Source: UBA6109 sp964506465 (lineage in GTDB: Bacteria; Desulfobacterota; Syntrophia; Syntrophales; UBA6109). From it: a stretch of DNA of 43,073 bases. Of the stretch, positions 16,041-23,639 are shown piece by piece. The position numbers and the translations under genes are program-made. The notes beneath the pieces were generated by a model. It saw nothing but the letters and a program-made list of their open reading frames with translations. It was not told the origin of the DNA and searched no databases. Location of the stretch: the NCBI GenBank assembly GCA_964506465.1, contig CAZDLM010000017.1, positions 1-43,073 of the forward strand, in the 5' to 3' direction. Each line of letters starts with the position of its first letter. Position 1 is the first letter of the stretch.

Positions 16041-16077
16041 GCCGGCTGAAAACGCCCGCGGGTGATTTTCGGCCGGC
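16041..16077 (+). other. Hairpin between the Cache-protein and chemoreceptor genes
   Basis: Arms GCCGGCTGAAAA (16041-16052) and TTTTCGGCCGGC (16066-16077) pair over 12 positions with one G-U pair; the loop contains the palindrome CCCGCGGG. No T tract follows. It may be an mRNA processing or attenuation point that sets the ratio of the two products. Confidence 0.55.
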
Positions 16078-16094
16078 GCGTCCGTATCCGTTCT

Positions 16095-16105
16095 GGGGGG
16101 GGGGG
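16095..16105. repeat. G11 homopolymer tract upstream of the chemoreceptor start
   Basis: Eleven G residues end 17 bases before the ATG at 16123, next to the presumed ribosome site (AAAAAGGGGG). Length change here would alter leader structure and possibly ribosome access for the chemoreceptor. Confidence 0.9.
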
Positions 16106-16122
16106 ACAAAAAGGGGGACGCC

Positions 16123-17688
16123 ATGGGGTATTTCCTGAATCTCGGTATGCATAAGAAGCTGCTGCTGTCGCCGCTCGTCGCGATTGCCTTTCTGCTGGTT
16201 CTCGGACTGGTCTCCTACAGGGGCCTCAGCGATCAGAAATCCGTTATCCGGGAAATCTTCGAGAATCGTTTCCAGATGTATCAGGACAGCGCCAGGGTCA
16301 TGAGCGACGTCAAGAGCGTTCACGCCAATCTCTATCAGGTGCTCAATCTGTCTTCCATCAATGCGGACGCGAACGTGATCGACGACCTGGGAAAGCGGCA
16401 GATTGTCATCCTGCAGAGTACGGCTGGTCTCATCCAGCGCGTGATGAAGAAGGATCTGACCGGCGAGGAAAAGAAGATCTATTCCTCTTCCCTGCAGCAG
16501 GTGACGGAATACCGTGATGCGGCGGCGAAGGTTGTGGACATGGCGACTGCCGACTATAACCTGGCGACGACGATGATGAAGCCCGTGGTCGACAAATTCG
16601 AGATCCTCAACCGCAACCTGCAGGGGTTGATGGACCTGGAAAACAAGCTGAGCCGCGAGAAATACGACTATGCGGTCTCGAGTTTCCAGACGACGCTGAT
16701 CACCTTTGTCGCCGTCTTCGCAACGGCGATCCTGCTGTCGATTCTGTTGAGCATCTTCATGACGCGCTTTCTGCTTTCGATGATCCGGAAGGTGAACGAC
16801 GTGGTGGGGATGATCGCGGAAGGCGATCTGACGCGCGGCATCGACATCGAGGCCCGCGATGAAATGGGTCAGCTCGCGCAGTCGGTCGACACCATGCGGA
16901 ACAAGGTGGAAAAGGCCGTCGGGAAATCCCTGTCCATTTCCCAGGGGCTCGCCGAGTCCGCTTCCGAGCAGGCTGCGGCGCTCGAGGAAACATCCGCTTC
17001 GCTCAATCAGACGGCGTCCATGACCAAACAGAACGCGACAAACACGAAGGAAGCGAACTCCCTGATGATGAGCAGCAGCAAGGCGACGGATGATGCGAAC
17101 GGCTCCATGAAGGATCTCACGAAGTCCATGAAGGACATCGCCGATGCCGGCGCTCAGGCGCAGAAGATCGTGAAGAGCATTGATGAAATCGCGTTTCAGA
17201 CAAATCTTCTGGCGTTGAATGCCGCTGTAGAGGCGGCCCGCGCGGGTGAAACCGGCGCCGGCTTCGCCGTTGTCGCGGACGAGGTGCGGAATCTCGCCAT
17301 GCGCGCGACGGAGGCGGCGAAGGGAACGACCGGCCTGATTGAAGACATCATGCGCAAGGTGCAGGTGGGAGAGAAGATCGTCCAGGTCACGGACAAGGCG
17401 TTTCAGGAGGTCCACGACACGTCCAAGAAAGTCGTCCAGTTGGTCGGGAAGATCGCCGAAGCGTCTCAGGAGCAGGCGGAAGGGATCGACGAAATCAACA
17501 GGGCGGTGAATGAGATGAATCTCGTCACGCAGAAAAATGCATCACTGTCTGAGGAACTTTCTTCGGCGATGTCGATGTTCAAAACGAACGACGTCTCTGG
17601 AGACTCTCCGGCGATGATCGGACGGAGAATCGATACGAAGGCCCTCCCGGCGGTTGCGGAGGGAGACGCGGCGGTCGCCGCGCTCTAG
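16123..17688 (+). CDS. Methyl-accepting chemotaxis protein
   Basis: Transmembrane chemoreceptor of 521 residues. TM1 at about residues 12-31; a periplasmic four-helix-bundle sensor at 32-190; TM2 at about 191-213; HAMP at 214-265 (EARDEMGQLAQSVDTM); then the cytoplasmic coiled-coil signalling domain with the conserved hairpin tip DEIAFQTNLLALNAAVEAAR near residues 354-373. Glutamine/glutamate pairs such as ASEQAAALEETSAS are likely methylation sites. The C-terminus lacks an NWETF-type CheR tether. It ends 18 bases from a convergent regulator gene and heads toward the che operon, whose CheR, CheD and CheB would modify it. Confidence 0.96.
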   Translation: MGYFLNLGMHKKLLLSPLVAIAFLLVLGLVSYRGLSDQKSVIREIFENRFQMYQDSARVMSDVKSVHANLYQVLNLSSINADANVIDDLGKRQIVILQSTAGLIQRVMKKDLTGEEKKIYSSSLQQVTEYRDAAAKVVDMATADYNLATTMMKPVVDKFEILNRNLQGLMDLENKLSREKYDYAVSSFQTTLITFVAVFATAILLSILLSIFMTRFLLSMIRKVNDVVGMIAEGDLTRGIDIEARDEMGQLAQSVDTMRNKVEKAVGKSLSISQGLAESASEQAAALEETSASLNQTASMTKQNATNTKEANSLMMSSSKATDDANGSMKDLTKSMKDIADAGAQAQKIVKSIDEIAFQTNLLALNAAVEAARAGETGAGFAVVADEVRNLAMRATEAAKGTTGLIEDIMRKVQVGEKIVQVTDKAFQEVHDTSKKVVQLVGKIAEASQEQAEGIDEINRAVNEMNLVTQKNASLSEELSSAMSMFKTNDVSGDSPAMIGRRIDTKALPAVAEGDAAVAAL

Positions 17689-17696
17689 GCGTCTCC
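17662..17696. terminator. Hairpin at the convergent gene ends
   Basis: GGAGACGC (17662-17669) pairs with GCGTCTCC (17689-17696), and GCGGCG/CGCCGC can pair inside. It spans the chemoreceptor stop codon and lies just before the stop of the opposite-strand regulator. There is no T run, so termination is plausible but unproven. Confidence 0.45.
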
Positions 17697-17705
17697 GGCG
17701 CGGGG

Positions 17706-19091
17706 TTACGCCGTCTCGGCGATATTCAGCCGCTTGAGCTTCTCGACGAGCGTTGTCCGGTTGAGGCCGAGAAGCCTTGCGGCGCGGTTCTTGACGCCGC
17801 TGCTTTTCCTGAGGGCCTTGACGATCAGGTCGCGTTCGAACTGGCCGACCATGTCGTTGAAGTTGATGCCGTCCTCCGTCAATTCGACGGGAAGCGGAGA
17901 GATGACGTCGACGTTGTTCTGGCGCACCTTCATGGGGAGGTCTTCCAGGCAGACTTCCCCTTCCTCCTTCATGACGACAAGCATCTCAATGAGGTTTTCC
18001 AGTTCGCGAACGTTTCCCGGCCAATAGTAGCTCATCAGTTGCCGCAGCACTTCCGGAGAAAATCGCCCGACGTTCTTCTTCTTCGATTTGTTGAACCGCG
18101 CCAGAAAATGATTGGCCAGGATGGCGATGTCCGGTCCGCGCTCGCGAAGGGTCGGCAGGTAGATCGGGATGACGTTGAGGCGGTAATAGAGATCCTCGCG
18201 GAATCGCTTTTCTGCAACCGCCTTCTCGAGATTCTGGTTGGTGGCGGCGATGATTCTCGCATCGACGCTGATGGTTTTCATGCCGCCGATCCGTTCAAAT
18301 TGCTTTTCCTGGATGACGCGAAGCAGCTTGACCTGCAGGGATGGGCTCATATCCCCGATTTCATCCAGGAAGATGGTCCCCCCGTGCGCCAGTTCGAACC
18401 TGCCGATGCGGTTTCGGATTGCGCCGGTGAAGGCGCCCTTCTCGTGACCGAACAACTCGCTCTCGAGGAGCTCCTCGGGGATGGCGCCGCAATTGACGGG
18501 CACGAGGGACTGGTCCTTCCGTTCGCTGTTGAAATGGATCGCCCTGGCGACCAACTCTTTTCCCGTGCCGCTCTCTCCGTAGATGATCACCGTACTGTCC
18601 GATTGGGAAACCTTTTCGATCGTCTCAAAAACCCTCTTCATGCAGTCGCTGTAGCCGATCATCTTCCCGGCGTCGAACTTGTCCTTCAGGCGGTCCCGCA
18701 GGAGGACGTTTTCCTCCTTCAGGCGCGCATAGGACAAGGCGCGGGCGATGGTCAGTTTCACGAGATCGTCCTTGATGGGCTTTGTCACGTAGTCGAAGGC
18801 GCCCAGTTTCATCGCTTCTACGGCCGTGTTGATCGTTCCATAGCCCGTCACAATGATGACGATGGCGTCCTGGTTCATTCCGCGGATGAACTTGAGCAGT
18901 TCCAGACCATCCATATGCGGCATCCGGAGATCGGTGACGACGAGATCGAATCGATCGGCGATGAAGGTATCCATGGCCTGGCGTCCGTCCTGGACGGCGG
19001 TTACGGAGTAGCCTTCTTCGCGGAGAAGCTCGATCAGATTTTCTCTGGAGAGGTCATTGTCTTCGGCGATGAGTATTTTGGAATTTTTCAT
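17706..19091 (-). CDS. Sigma-54-dependent response regulator (NtrC family)
   Basis: Transcription activator of 461 residues: receiver domain with phospho-acceptor Asp54 (VVTDLRMPHMDG), AAA+ domain with Walker A GESGTGKE, sigma-54 contact loop GAFTGA and Walker B TIFLDEIGD, and a Fis-type HTH at the C-terminus (KNRAARLLGLNRTTLVEKL). It would activate sigma-54 promoters, of which several occur in this window. No histidine kinase gene is adjacent, so its input is unknown. It is convergent with the chemoreceptor and divergent from the che operon, sharing about 310 bases of upstream DNA with it. Confidence 0.94.
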   Translation of the reverse strand: MKNSKILIAEDNDLSRENLIELLREEGYSVTAVQDGRQAMDTFIADRFDLVVTDLRMPHMDGLELLKFIRGMNQDAIVIIVTGYGTINTAVEAMKLGAFDYVTKPIKDDLVKLTIARALSYARLKEENVLLRDRLKDKFDAGKMIGYSDCMKRVFETIEKVSQSDSTVIIYGESGTGKELVARAIHFNSERKDQSLVPVNCGAIPEELLESELFGHEKGAFTGAIRNRIGRFELAHGGTIFLDEIGDMSPSLQVKLLRVIQEKQFERIGGMKTISVDARIIAATNQNLEKAVAEKRFREDLYYRLNVIPIYLPTLRERGPDIAILANHFLARFNKSKKKNVGRFSPEVLRQLMSYYWPGNVRELENLIEMLVVMKEEGEVCLEDLPMKVRQNNVDVISPLPVELTEDGINFNDMVGQFERDLIVKALRKSSGVKNRAARLLGLNRTTLVEKLKRLNIAETA

Positions 19092-19403
19092 GGTCCGCTG
19101 GGGGCGTCAAATTTCTCTCGGTCGTGTAAGGTGAGATCCATTTCCGCGGCAGCCATAGTCAAAATAATGACGCGGGCTCTTCATAACGGTTTCCGCTCCT
19201 TGTGTCAAGAAAATCATTTCCGGACAAGGGCATCGATCAGAGGAGGAACCGTCGGACGCGGCGCGTCTCTGCCGGCGGTGCGGCTGCGATGCGTTTGGCA
19301 TTCTTTTCAAGTTTCTTCCCGTCTTGCCGATATCTGTACCAGCAACGGTTGCATCGGATGTGTTGGTAAAGATCGTTGAATCGGTTTCATGCGGGACGGT
19401 GAA
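19092..19403. other. Divergent intergenic region, regulator / che operon
   Basis: About 310 bases between two divergent genes. It must hold promoters for both, but I found no element with correct sigma-54 or sigma-28 spacing; the nearest, TTTGGCATTCTTTTCAAG, lacks GC at -12. Confidence 0.4.
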
Positions 19404-20012
19404 ATGGCCAAGACCTTCTATTCGACCTCGGAAATGGCGGGCATGCTCGGCGTGAGCCGGGTGACCGCCTATCGCTGGATCAAGGACGGCCGGATCAAGG
19501 CCTATGAGATCGGCAAGCATTGGAAGATTCCGTGCTCGGAGGTGACGCGTTTCTTCCGCGAGTCCGGGTTCTCGGAAGAGCAGATCCTGGATCTGTGCGG
19601 GCCGGCTCCGCCGGATGAGGAACCGCAGATCCGCAGGACGCTCCTTCTGGTCGGGGCCGATGCGAAGCTGCGCAATTCCATCCGGCGCTTGGTTCTTTCG
19701 ATTCCGGAACTGCAGCCCGTCACCCTCGAGACATGCGCGGACCCGTTCGAAGCGGTGCTGGACATCGGCAAGACCGCGCCCGACATCGTGGTCTGGATCG
19801 CAGACGACGACCGGAACCACGGCCCTGAAATTGCATCGAAAATTCGAAGGTTTCACCGAAAGACCCGCGTCGTGTTCTTCCGCGCGGGAAGCGCGTCTTC
19901 TCCGCCGGCCTTCGGGCCCGGTGAAGCATGCGAAGACACCCTGATCTGCAGCGACGTGCGGGGGCTTGGCAGGTCCCTGCTCAGTCTATTGAAGACGGAA
20001 CGGCCCGGATAG
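19404..20012 (+). CDS. Excisionase/MerR-type HTH protein with pseudo-receiver domain
   Basis: A 202-residue two-domain protein. Residues 5-50 are an HTH_17 (excisionase-like) DNA-binding domain (YSTSEMAGMLGVSRVTAYRW, then DGRIKAYEIGKHWKI). Residues 77-195 have the strand/helix pattern of a receiver domain (TLLLVGADAKLRNSIRRLV, APDIVVWIADDD), but the phospho-acceptor aspartate position after APDIVVW is not Asp and the acidic pair is reduced, so it looks non-phosphorylatable. It heads the chemotaxis operon. A DNA-binding regulator of the operon or a localisation factor is possible. An ATG at 19389 would add five residues; neither start has a strong ribosome site. Confidence 0.75.
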   Translation: MAKTFYSTSEMAGMLGVSRVTAYRWIKDGRIKAYEIGKHWKIPCSEVTRFFRESGFSEEQILDLCGPAPPDEEPQIRRTLLLVGADAKLRNSIRRLVLSIPELQPVTLETCADPFEAVLDIGKTAPDIVVWIADDDRNHGPEIASKIRRFHRKTRVVFFRAGSASSPPAFGPGEACEDTLICSDVRGLGRSLLSLLKTERPG

Positions 20013-20032
20013 CCTCGCAGGGGAGTGCGGCG

Positions 20033-20857
20033 ATGAACAGTCTGGAAATGAGAGACATCGATTTCGAAAAGATCAGCCGGCTCGTTTACGGGCAATGCGG
20101 GATCAATCTGCATGAGGGAAAGAAGGAACTCGTCAAGGCGCGTCTGGGGAAGCGCCTGCGTGAAGGCAATTTCCGATCCTTCGCCGACTACTACAAGTTC
20201 GTGACCACGGAAGACGGCACCGACGAATTGATCAGCATGATCGATTCGATATCGACCAATCTCACCTTCTTCTTCCGGGAGGAGAGCCATTTTCAGAAGC
20301 TTCGGCAGATCATCGAGAAGCGCCACAGCTCATCCGGGGAAAAGGGCGCCGAGAAGATCTCCATCTGGAGCGCCGGCTGCTCGACGGGGGAGGAGCCCTA
20401 TTCCCTGGCGATCACGCTTCGGGAATGCGAAAACGGCCGTCCCATCGATGCGCGGATCGTCGCGACGGATATTTCGACGCGGGTCCTGAAAACGGCCACT
20501 CGGGGAGTCTACCCCATGGAGAAGGTGAATACGCTGCCGGCGGCCATCCTCAAACGATACTTTCAGAGGGGCTGCGGGAGCTGGAGCGGACAGGTTCGCG
20601 TCAAGCCGGACGTTCAGCAGATGGTCAAGTTCACGAGATTCAATCTCATGGAGGAGGCGCCTGCGGATTTCCGGTTTGATATCATCTTCTGCCGCAATGT
20701 CATGATCTACTTCGACAAGGATACGCAGTCCCTGCTCGTGAACCGTTTTCACCGCTGCCTGAACAAGGGCGGATATTTCTTCGTCGGGCATTCGGAAAGC
20801 CTGACCGGCTTGAAGCACGCGTTCAAGTACGTAGAACCCAGCGTTTACCGGAAGTAG
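20033..20857 (+). CDS. cheR: Chemotaxis protein methyltransferase CheR
   Basis: SAM-dependent methyltransferase that methylates glutamates of chemoreceptors. 274 residues: N-terminal helical domain, conserved NLTFFFREESHF (about residues 76-87), SAM-binding loop GCSTGEEPYS (115-124), and FCRNVMIYF towards the C-terminus, all as in CheR. No TPR extension. Start at ATG 20033 with a GGGGAG-type site; it begins 20 bases after the previous stop and is followed after three bases by cheD. Confidence 0.95.
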   Translation: MNSLEMRDIDFEKISRLVYGQCGINLHEGKKELVKARLGKRLREGNFRSFADYYKFVTTEDGTDELISMIDSISTNLTFFFREESHFQKLRQIIEKRHSSSGEKGAEKISIWSAGCSTGEEPYSLAITLRECENGRPIDARIVATDISTRVLKTATRGVYPMEKVNTLPAAILKRYFQRGCGSWSGQVRVKPDVQQMVKFTRFNLMEEAPADFRFDIIFCRNVMIYFDKDTQSLLVNRFHRCLNKGGYFFVGHSESLTGLKHAFKYVEPSVYRK

Positions 20858-20860
20858 GAT

Positions 20861-21343
20861 ATGGCGGATATTGTTGTCGGCATCGCCGACCTCAAGTGCA
20901 GCGGCAGCAAATCGGATACTCTGGTGACCTATGCGCTCGGCTCCTGTATCGCCGTTGCCGTTTATGATCCCCGGGTGTCGGTCGGGGGGCTTCTTCATTA
21001 TATGCTGCCGGACTCTACGCTGGATGAGAACAAGGCGAAGGATTGTCCCGGGATGTTCGCCGATACGGCGATTCCTCTGCTCTTCAAGAGTTGTTACGCT
21101 CTGGGGGCCGAGAAGCATCGCATGAAAGTCAAGGTGGCGGGAGGCGCCAGCATTCTGGACGATACGAATTATTTCCGGATCGGCCAGAAGAACATCATGG
21201 CCCTGCGGAAGATCTTCTGGCGCAACAACGTTCTCATCGATGCGGAGGACACGGGCAGCAACCACAATCGTACCGTCAGACTTCATCTCCTCGACGGGAA
21301 ATTTCACGTCAGAAGTTCCGGCGGCGAAATGAAGGTACTGTAA
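20861..21343 (+). CDS. cheD: Chemoreceptor glutamine deamidase CheD (catalytically intact)
   Basis: Deamidates receptor glutamines to glutamates and, in other bacteria, also binds CheC/CheX-type phosphatases. 160 residues. The Thr/Cys/His catalytic set can be placed: Thr23, Cys29 in YALGSCIAV, and His46 in GGLLHYMLP, with the 6- and 17-residue spacing seen in Thermotoga CheD. The GGAS motif follows. Separated from cheR by three bases and from the HDOD gene by one base. Confidence 0.94.
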   Translation: MADIVVGIADLKCSGSKSDTLVTYALGSCIAVAVYDPRVSVGGLLHYMLPDSTLDENKAKDCPGMFADTAIPLLFKSCYALGAEKHRMKVKVAGGASILDDTNYFRIGQKNIMALRKIFWRNNVLIDAEDTGSNHNRTVRLHLLDGKFHVRSSGGEMKVL

Positions 21344-21344
21344 G

Positions 21345-22190
21345 ATGATCGAGCGCATTCTCAGATCCGTAACGAATATTCCCGCCTTTCCGGATGCCGT
21401 TCAGAAGGTCGTGGCGCTTCTGAAGAACGAGGATTATGCCGTGACGGATGTGGCCAAGGTCATCCGCTACGACCAGGGAATGGCCGCCAATATTCTGAAA
21501 ATGAGCAATTCCGCATATTTCGGCGCATCGAGCAAGATCCGGTCGATTCCCGACGCCGTGATCTGCCTCGGGCAGAAGAATCTGCTCCGCGTTCTGGAGA
21601 CAGCCTGCACGGCGACCTTCTTCAAGAAGGCGGGGGGCGGCTACGTGTCGGATGCCTCCGAACTGTGGGAACATTCCGTGGCGGTCGCCCTGATGTCTCA
21701 GATCCTCTCGAGGCACATTCAGAAACAGGACGACGCGGCGCTTTACACGGCGGCGCTCCTCCATGACATCGGCAAGGTGATCCTCGGCCAGTACGTCCGG
21801 GAGTCGTATGTCCGGATCCGCGGGCTCGTCGTCGAATCCGGCTATTCCTTCCTCGAGGCGGAAGAGGAAGTCGTCGGGATCAATCATGCCGATCTGGGCG
21901 GACGGATCGCGGAACAGTGGCGCTTCCCCGCCGATATCCGCGATGCCATCGCTCATCACCACCGTCCGGATTCTCTGGGAGACGCTTCGGCCACCATTCC
22001 ATGGCTCGTCTACCTGGCCGATCAGTCCTGCCTGATGATGGGCATCGACGGGGGAATGGACGGCTTGGCGCATCGCGGCCTGAGCGAGACGCTGCAAAAG
22101 TTTGATTTTCATCAGAAGGATCTGGAACGGAGTTTGGTGCTCCTGCTTGAGGAATTGAAACAGGCGAAGGAGCTGGTTCGGATCGTGTGA
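21345..22190 (+). CDS. HDOD domain protein
   Basis: A 281-residue cytoplasmic protein made almost wholly of an HDOD domain (residues about 5-205): NIPAFPDAVQKVV, then MSNSAYFG, AALLHDIGKVILGQY and AIAHHHRPD. HDOD proteins are HD-related but often lack hydrolase metal residues and act as signalling scaffolds. Here it retains an HD pair in LLHDIGK. Placed inside the che operon between cheD and a CheY-like gene, it probably acts in signal output or c-di-GMP/chemotaxis crosstalk; no enzymatic role is claimed. Confidence 0.88.
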   Translation: MIERILRSVTNIPAFPDAVQKVVALLKNEDYAVTDVAKVIRYDQGMAANILKMSNSAYFGASSKIRSIPDAVICLGQKNLLRVLETACTATFFKKAGGGYVSDASELWEHSVAVALMSQILSRHIQKQDDAALYTAALLHDIGKVILGQYVRESYVRIRGLVVESGYSFLEAEEEVVGINHADLGGRIAEQWRFPADIRDAIAHHHRPDSLGDASATIPWLVYLADQSCLMMGIDGGMDGLAHRGLSETLQKFDFHQKDLERSLVLLLEELKQAKELVRIV

Positions 22191-22209
22191 GAAAGAGATC
22201 GAGGTTTCT

Positions 22210-22641
22210 ATGTCATTCAATATCCTCATTGTCGATGATTCGAATTCCATGCGGGCCGTGATCAAGAAGATCGTGACCATGTCCGGGTTCCATATGGACA
22301 ACTGCTATGAGGCCGGCAACGGGAAAGAGGCCTTGGCGGTTCTCGCCGATGCCTGGGTTGACATCATCATATCCGACATCAACATGCCGGAGATGAACGG
22401 CCTCGAGATGCTCGGGGCATTGAAAGAGCACCGGCTCTTTCGCGAGATCCCCGTCGTGATCGTCACGACGGAGGGCAGCGAGGATCGCATGGAAGAGGCG
22501 ATGGCCAGCGGCGCAAAAGGGTTCATCAAGAAGCCTTTTCTGCCGGAGGACTTGAAACGGGCATTGTACCAGGTCGTGGGGATGAGAGAGGATGGACAAT
22601 ACGGTGGAGATGAAGGAAAAGCTGGCGGCGTCGATTTTTGA
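22210..22641 (+). CDS. CheY-like single-domain response regulator
   Basis: Stand-alone receiver domain of 143 residues. Acidic pair D9/D10, phospho-acceptor Asp56 (IIISDINMPEMNG), a conserved Thr in VIVTTEGS and Lys in FIKKPF make it a complete receiver. The last 18 residues extend beyond the domain and overlap the next gene by 50 bases. It is one of two CheY-type proteins in this operon; the one encoded after cheA (26905) is the more conventional. Confidence 0.9.
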   Translation: MSFNILIVDDSNSMRAVIKKIVTMSGFHMDNCYEAGNGKEALAVLADAWVDIIISDINMPEMNGLEMLGALKEHRLFREIPVVIVTTEGSEDRMEEAMASGAKGFIKKPFLPEDLKRALYQVVGMREDGQYGGDEGKAGGVDF

Positions 22642-23053
22642 GGTGCTGGAGAAGATGTTCTTCGTCTTCCTGGAGCCGGCCGAGGGCCGGGGCCGTTTTG
22701 AAGGCTGCTCCGCCGTCATCGGCTTCCGCGGACCGATGTGCGGCCGGCTGGAGATGTTTTCGTCTCCGGGAGTCTCCTCCGCCATGGTCCGGAACATGCT
22801 GAACATCGAAGGAGAGGTCGGCGGGCCGATGCTTCAGGACGGCCTCAAGGAGGCCGTCAACATGATCTGCGGAAATTTCCTGCGCAAGCACGACCCCTCC
22901 AAGGTCTTCGACCTGCAGATCCCCTCGTTTCGCGAGGCAACGGACGTCCCCGGCCACCGGGATCCGGCGCCGGGAGAGGAGATCGCGGTCGAGCTGGCGT
23001 TTGTGGCGGACGGAGGGAGCCTCGACGTCGTTCTGTTCCTCGATCGCGCTTGA
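22592..23053 (+). CDS. CheX-like chemotaxis phosphatase domain protein
   Basis: A 153-residue protein of the CheC/CheX/FliY class, which dephosphorylates CheY-P. The marker E-x-x-N occurs in LKEAVNMICGNFL, as in the active helix of CheX. It is one of two such proteins in the operon, this one directly coupled to the first CheY-like gene. The ATG at 22592 gives a 50-base overlap with that gene; an ATG at 22610 is an alternative. Confidence 0.78.
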   Translation: MDNTVEMKEKLAASIFEVLEKMFFVFLEPAEGRGRFEGCSAVIGFRGPMCGRLEMFSSPGVSSAMVRNMLNIEGEVGGPMLQDGLKEAVNMICGNFLRKHDPSKVFDLQIPSFREATDVPGHRDPAPGEEIAVELAFVADGGSLDVVLFLDRA

Positions 23054-23070
23054 AGGGACGCGGTTTGGCC

Positions 23071-23577
23071 ATGGGAAAAGGCGAAGTCCAACTTTTTGAA
23101 TACTTCCTGTCGCCCGGCTACATCTACCTGAGCCGCGACCCTTCGCTGATTTCCACGGTCGTCGGTTCGGGGATCGCCGTGGCGCTGTGGGACGGAAGCG
23201 CGGGGTACGGCGGCATGAACGCCTTTCTCTATCCGGCCGCGCCGGGAAATGCGGAAAGGACGCCTCTGTACGGAGATGTCGCGGTGGATTTTCTGATCCG
23301 GATGTTCCTGGAGGAGGGGTCCAAGAAGAAACACCTGAAGGCCCAGTTGTTCGGCGGCGCCTCTTCCGGGGAGAGGGAGTGCACGGGCATCGCCATGAAG
23401 AACATCTCGAAGGCGCGCCAGGTGCTCCGTCTGGCGAATGTCCCCGTCGTCTCCGAAGACACGGGCGGCCGCATGGGCAGAAAGATCGTTTTCAACACGC
23501 TTAAGAACGAGGCGATCGTCTACAAGGTCAATACGCTTCGCAAGGGGGACTGGTACCCCTATATTCAGGACCGTTAG
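23071..23577 (+). CDS. CheD-like protein lacking the catalytic residues
   Basis: A 168-residue CheD-fold protein: the strand VVGSGIAVALW and the following GGMNAFLYP align with CheD LGSCxxV and GGMxHxMLP, and FGGASSG, VPVVSEDTGG and GRKIVFNT match the rest of the fold. At the three catalytic positions it has Ser28, Gly34 and Ala51 instead of Thr, Cys and His, so deamidase activity should be lost. The remaining fold could still bind CheX/CheC-type phosphatases or receptors. It lies between the CheX-like gene and cheB, with an intact CheD encoded 2 kb upstream. Confidence 0.85.
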   Translation: MGKGEVQLFEYFLSPGYIYLSRDPSLISTVVGSGIAVALWDGSAGYGGMNAFLYPAAPGNAERTPLYGDVAVDFLIRMFLEEGSKKKHLKAQLFGGASSGERECTGIAMKNISKARQVLRLANVPVVSEDTGGRMGRKIVFNTLKNEAIVYKVNTLRKGDWYPYIQDR

Positions 23578-23639
23578 CAGGGATGATCGCGCTTCCGGCC
23601 GGAGGCGATGATGAACGACCGGGAAATGGAGATCCGACG

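Noticed and set aside
19290..19320. Sigma-54-like TTTGGCATTCTTTTCAAG before the che operon
   Set aside because: The -12 GC is absent at the required position.
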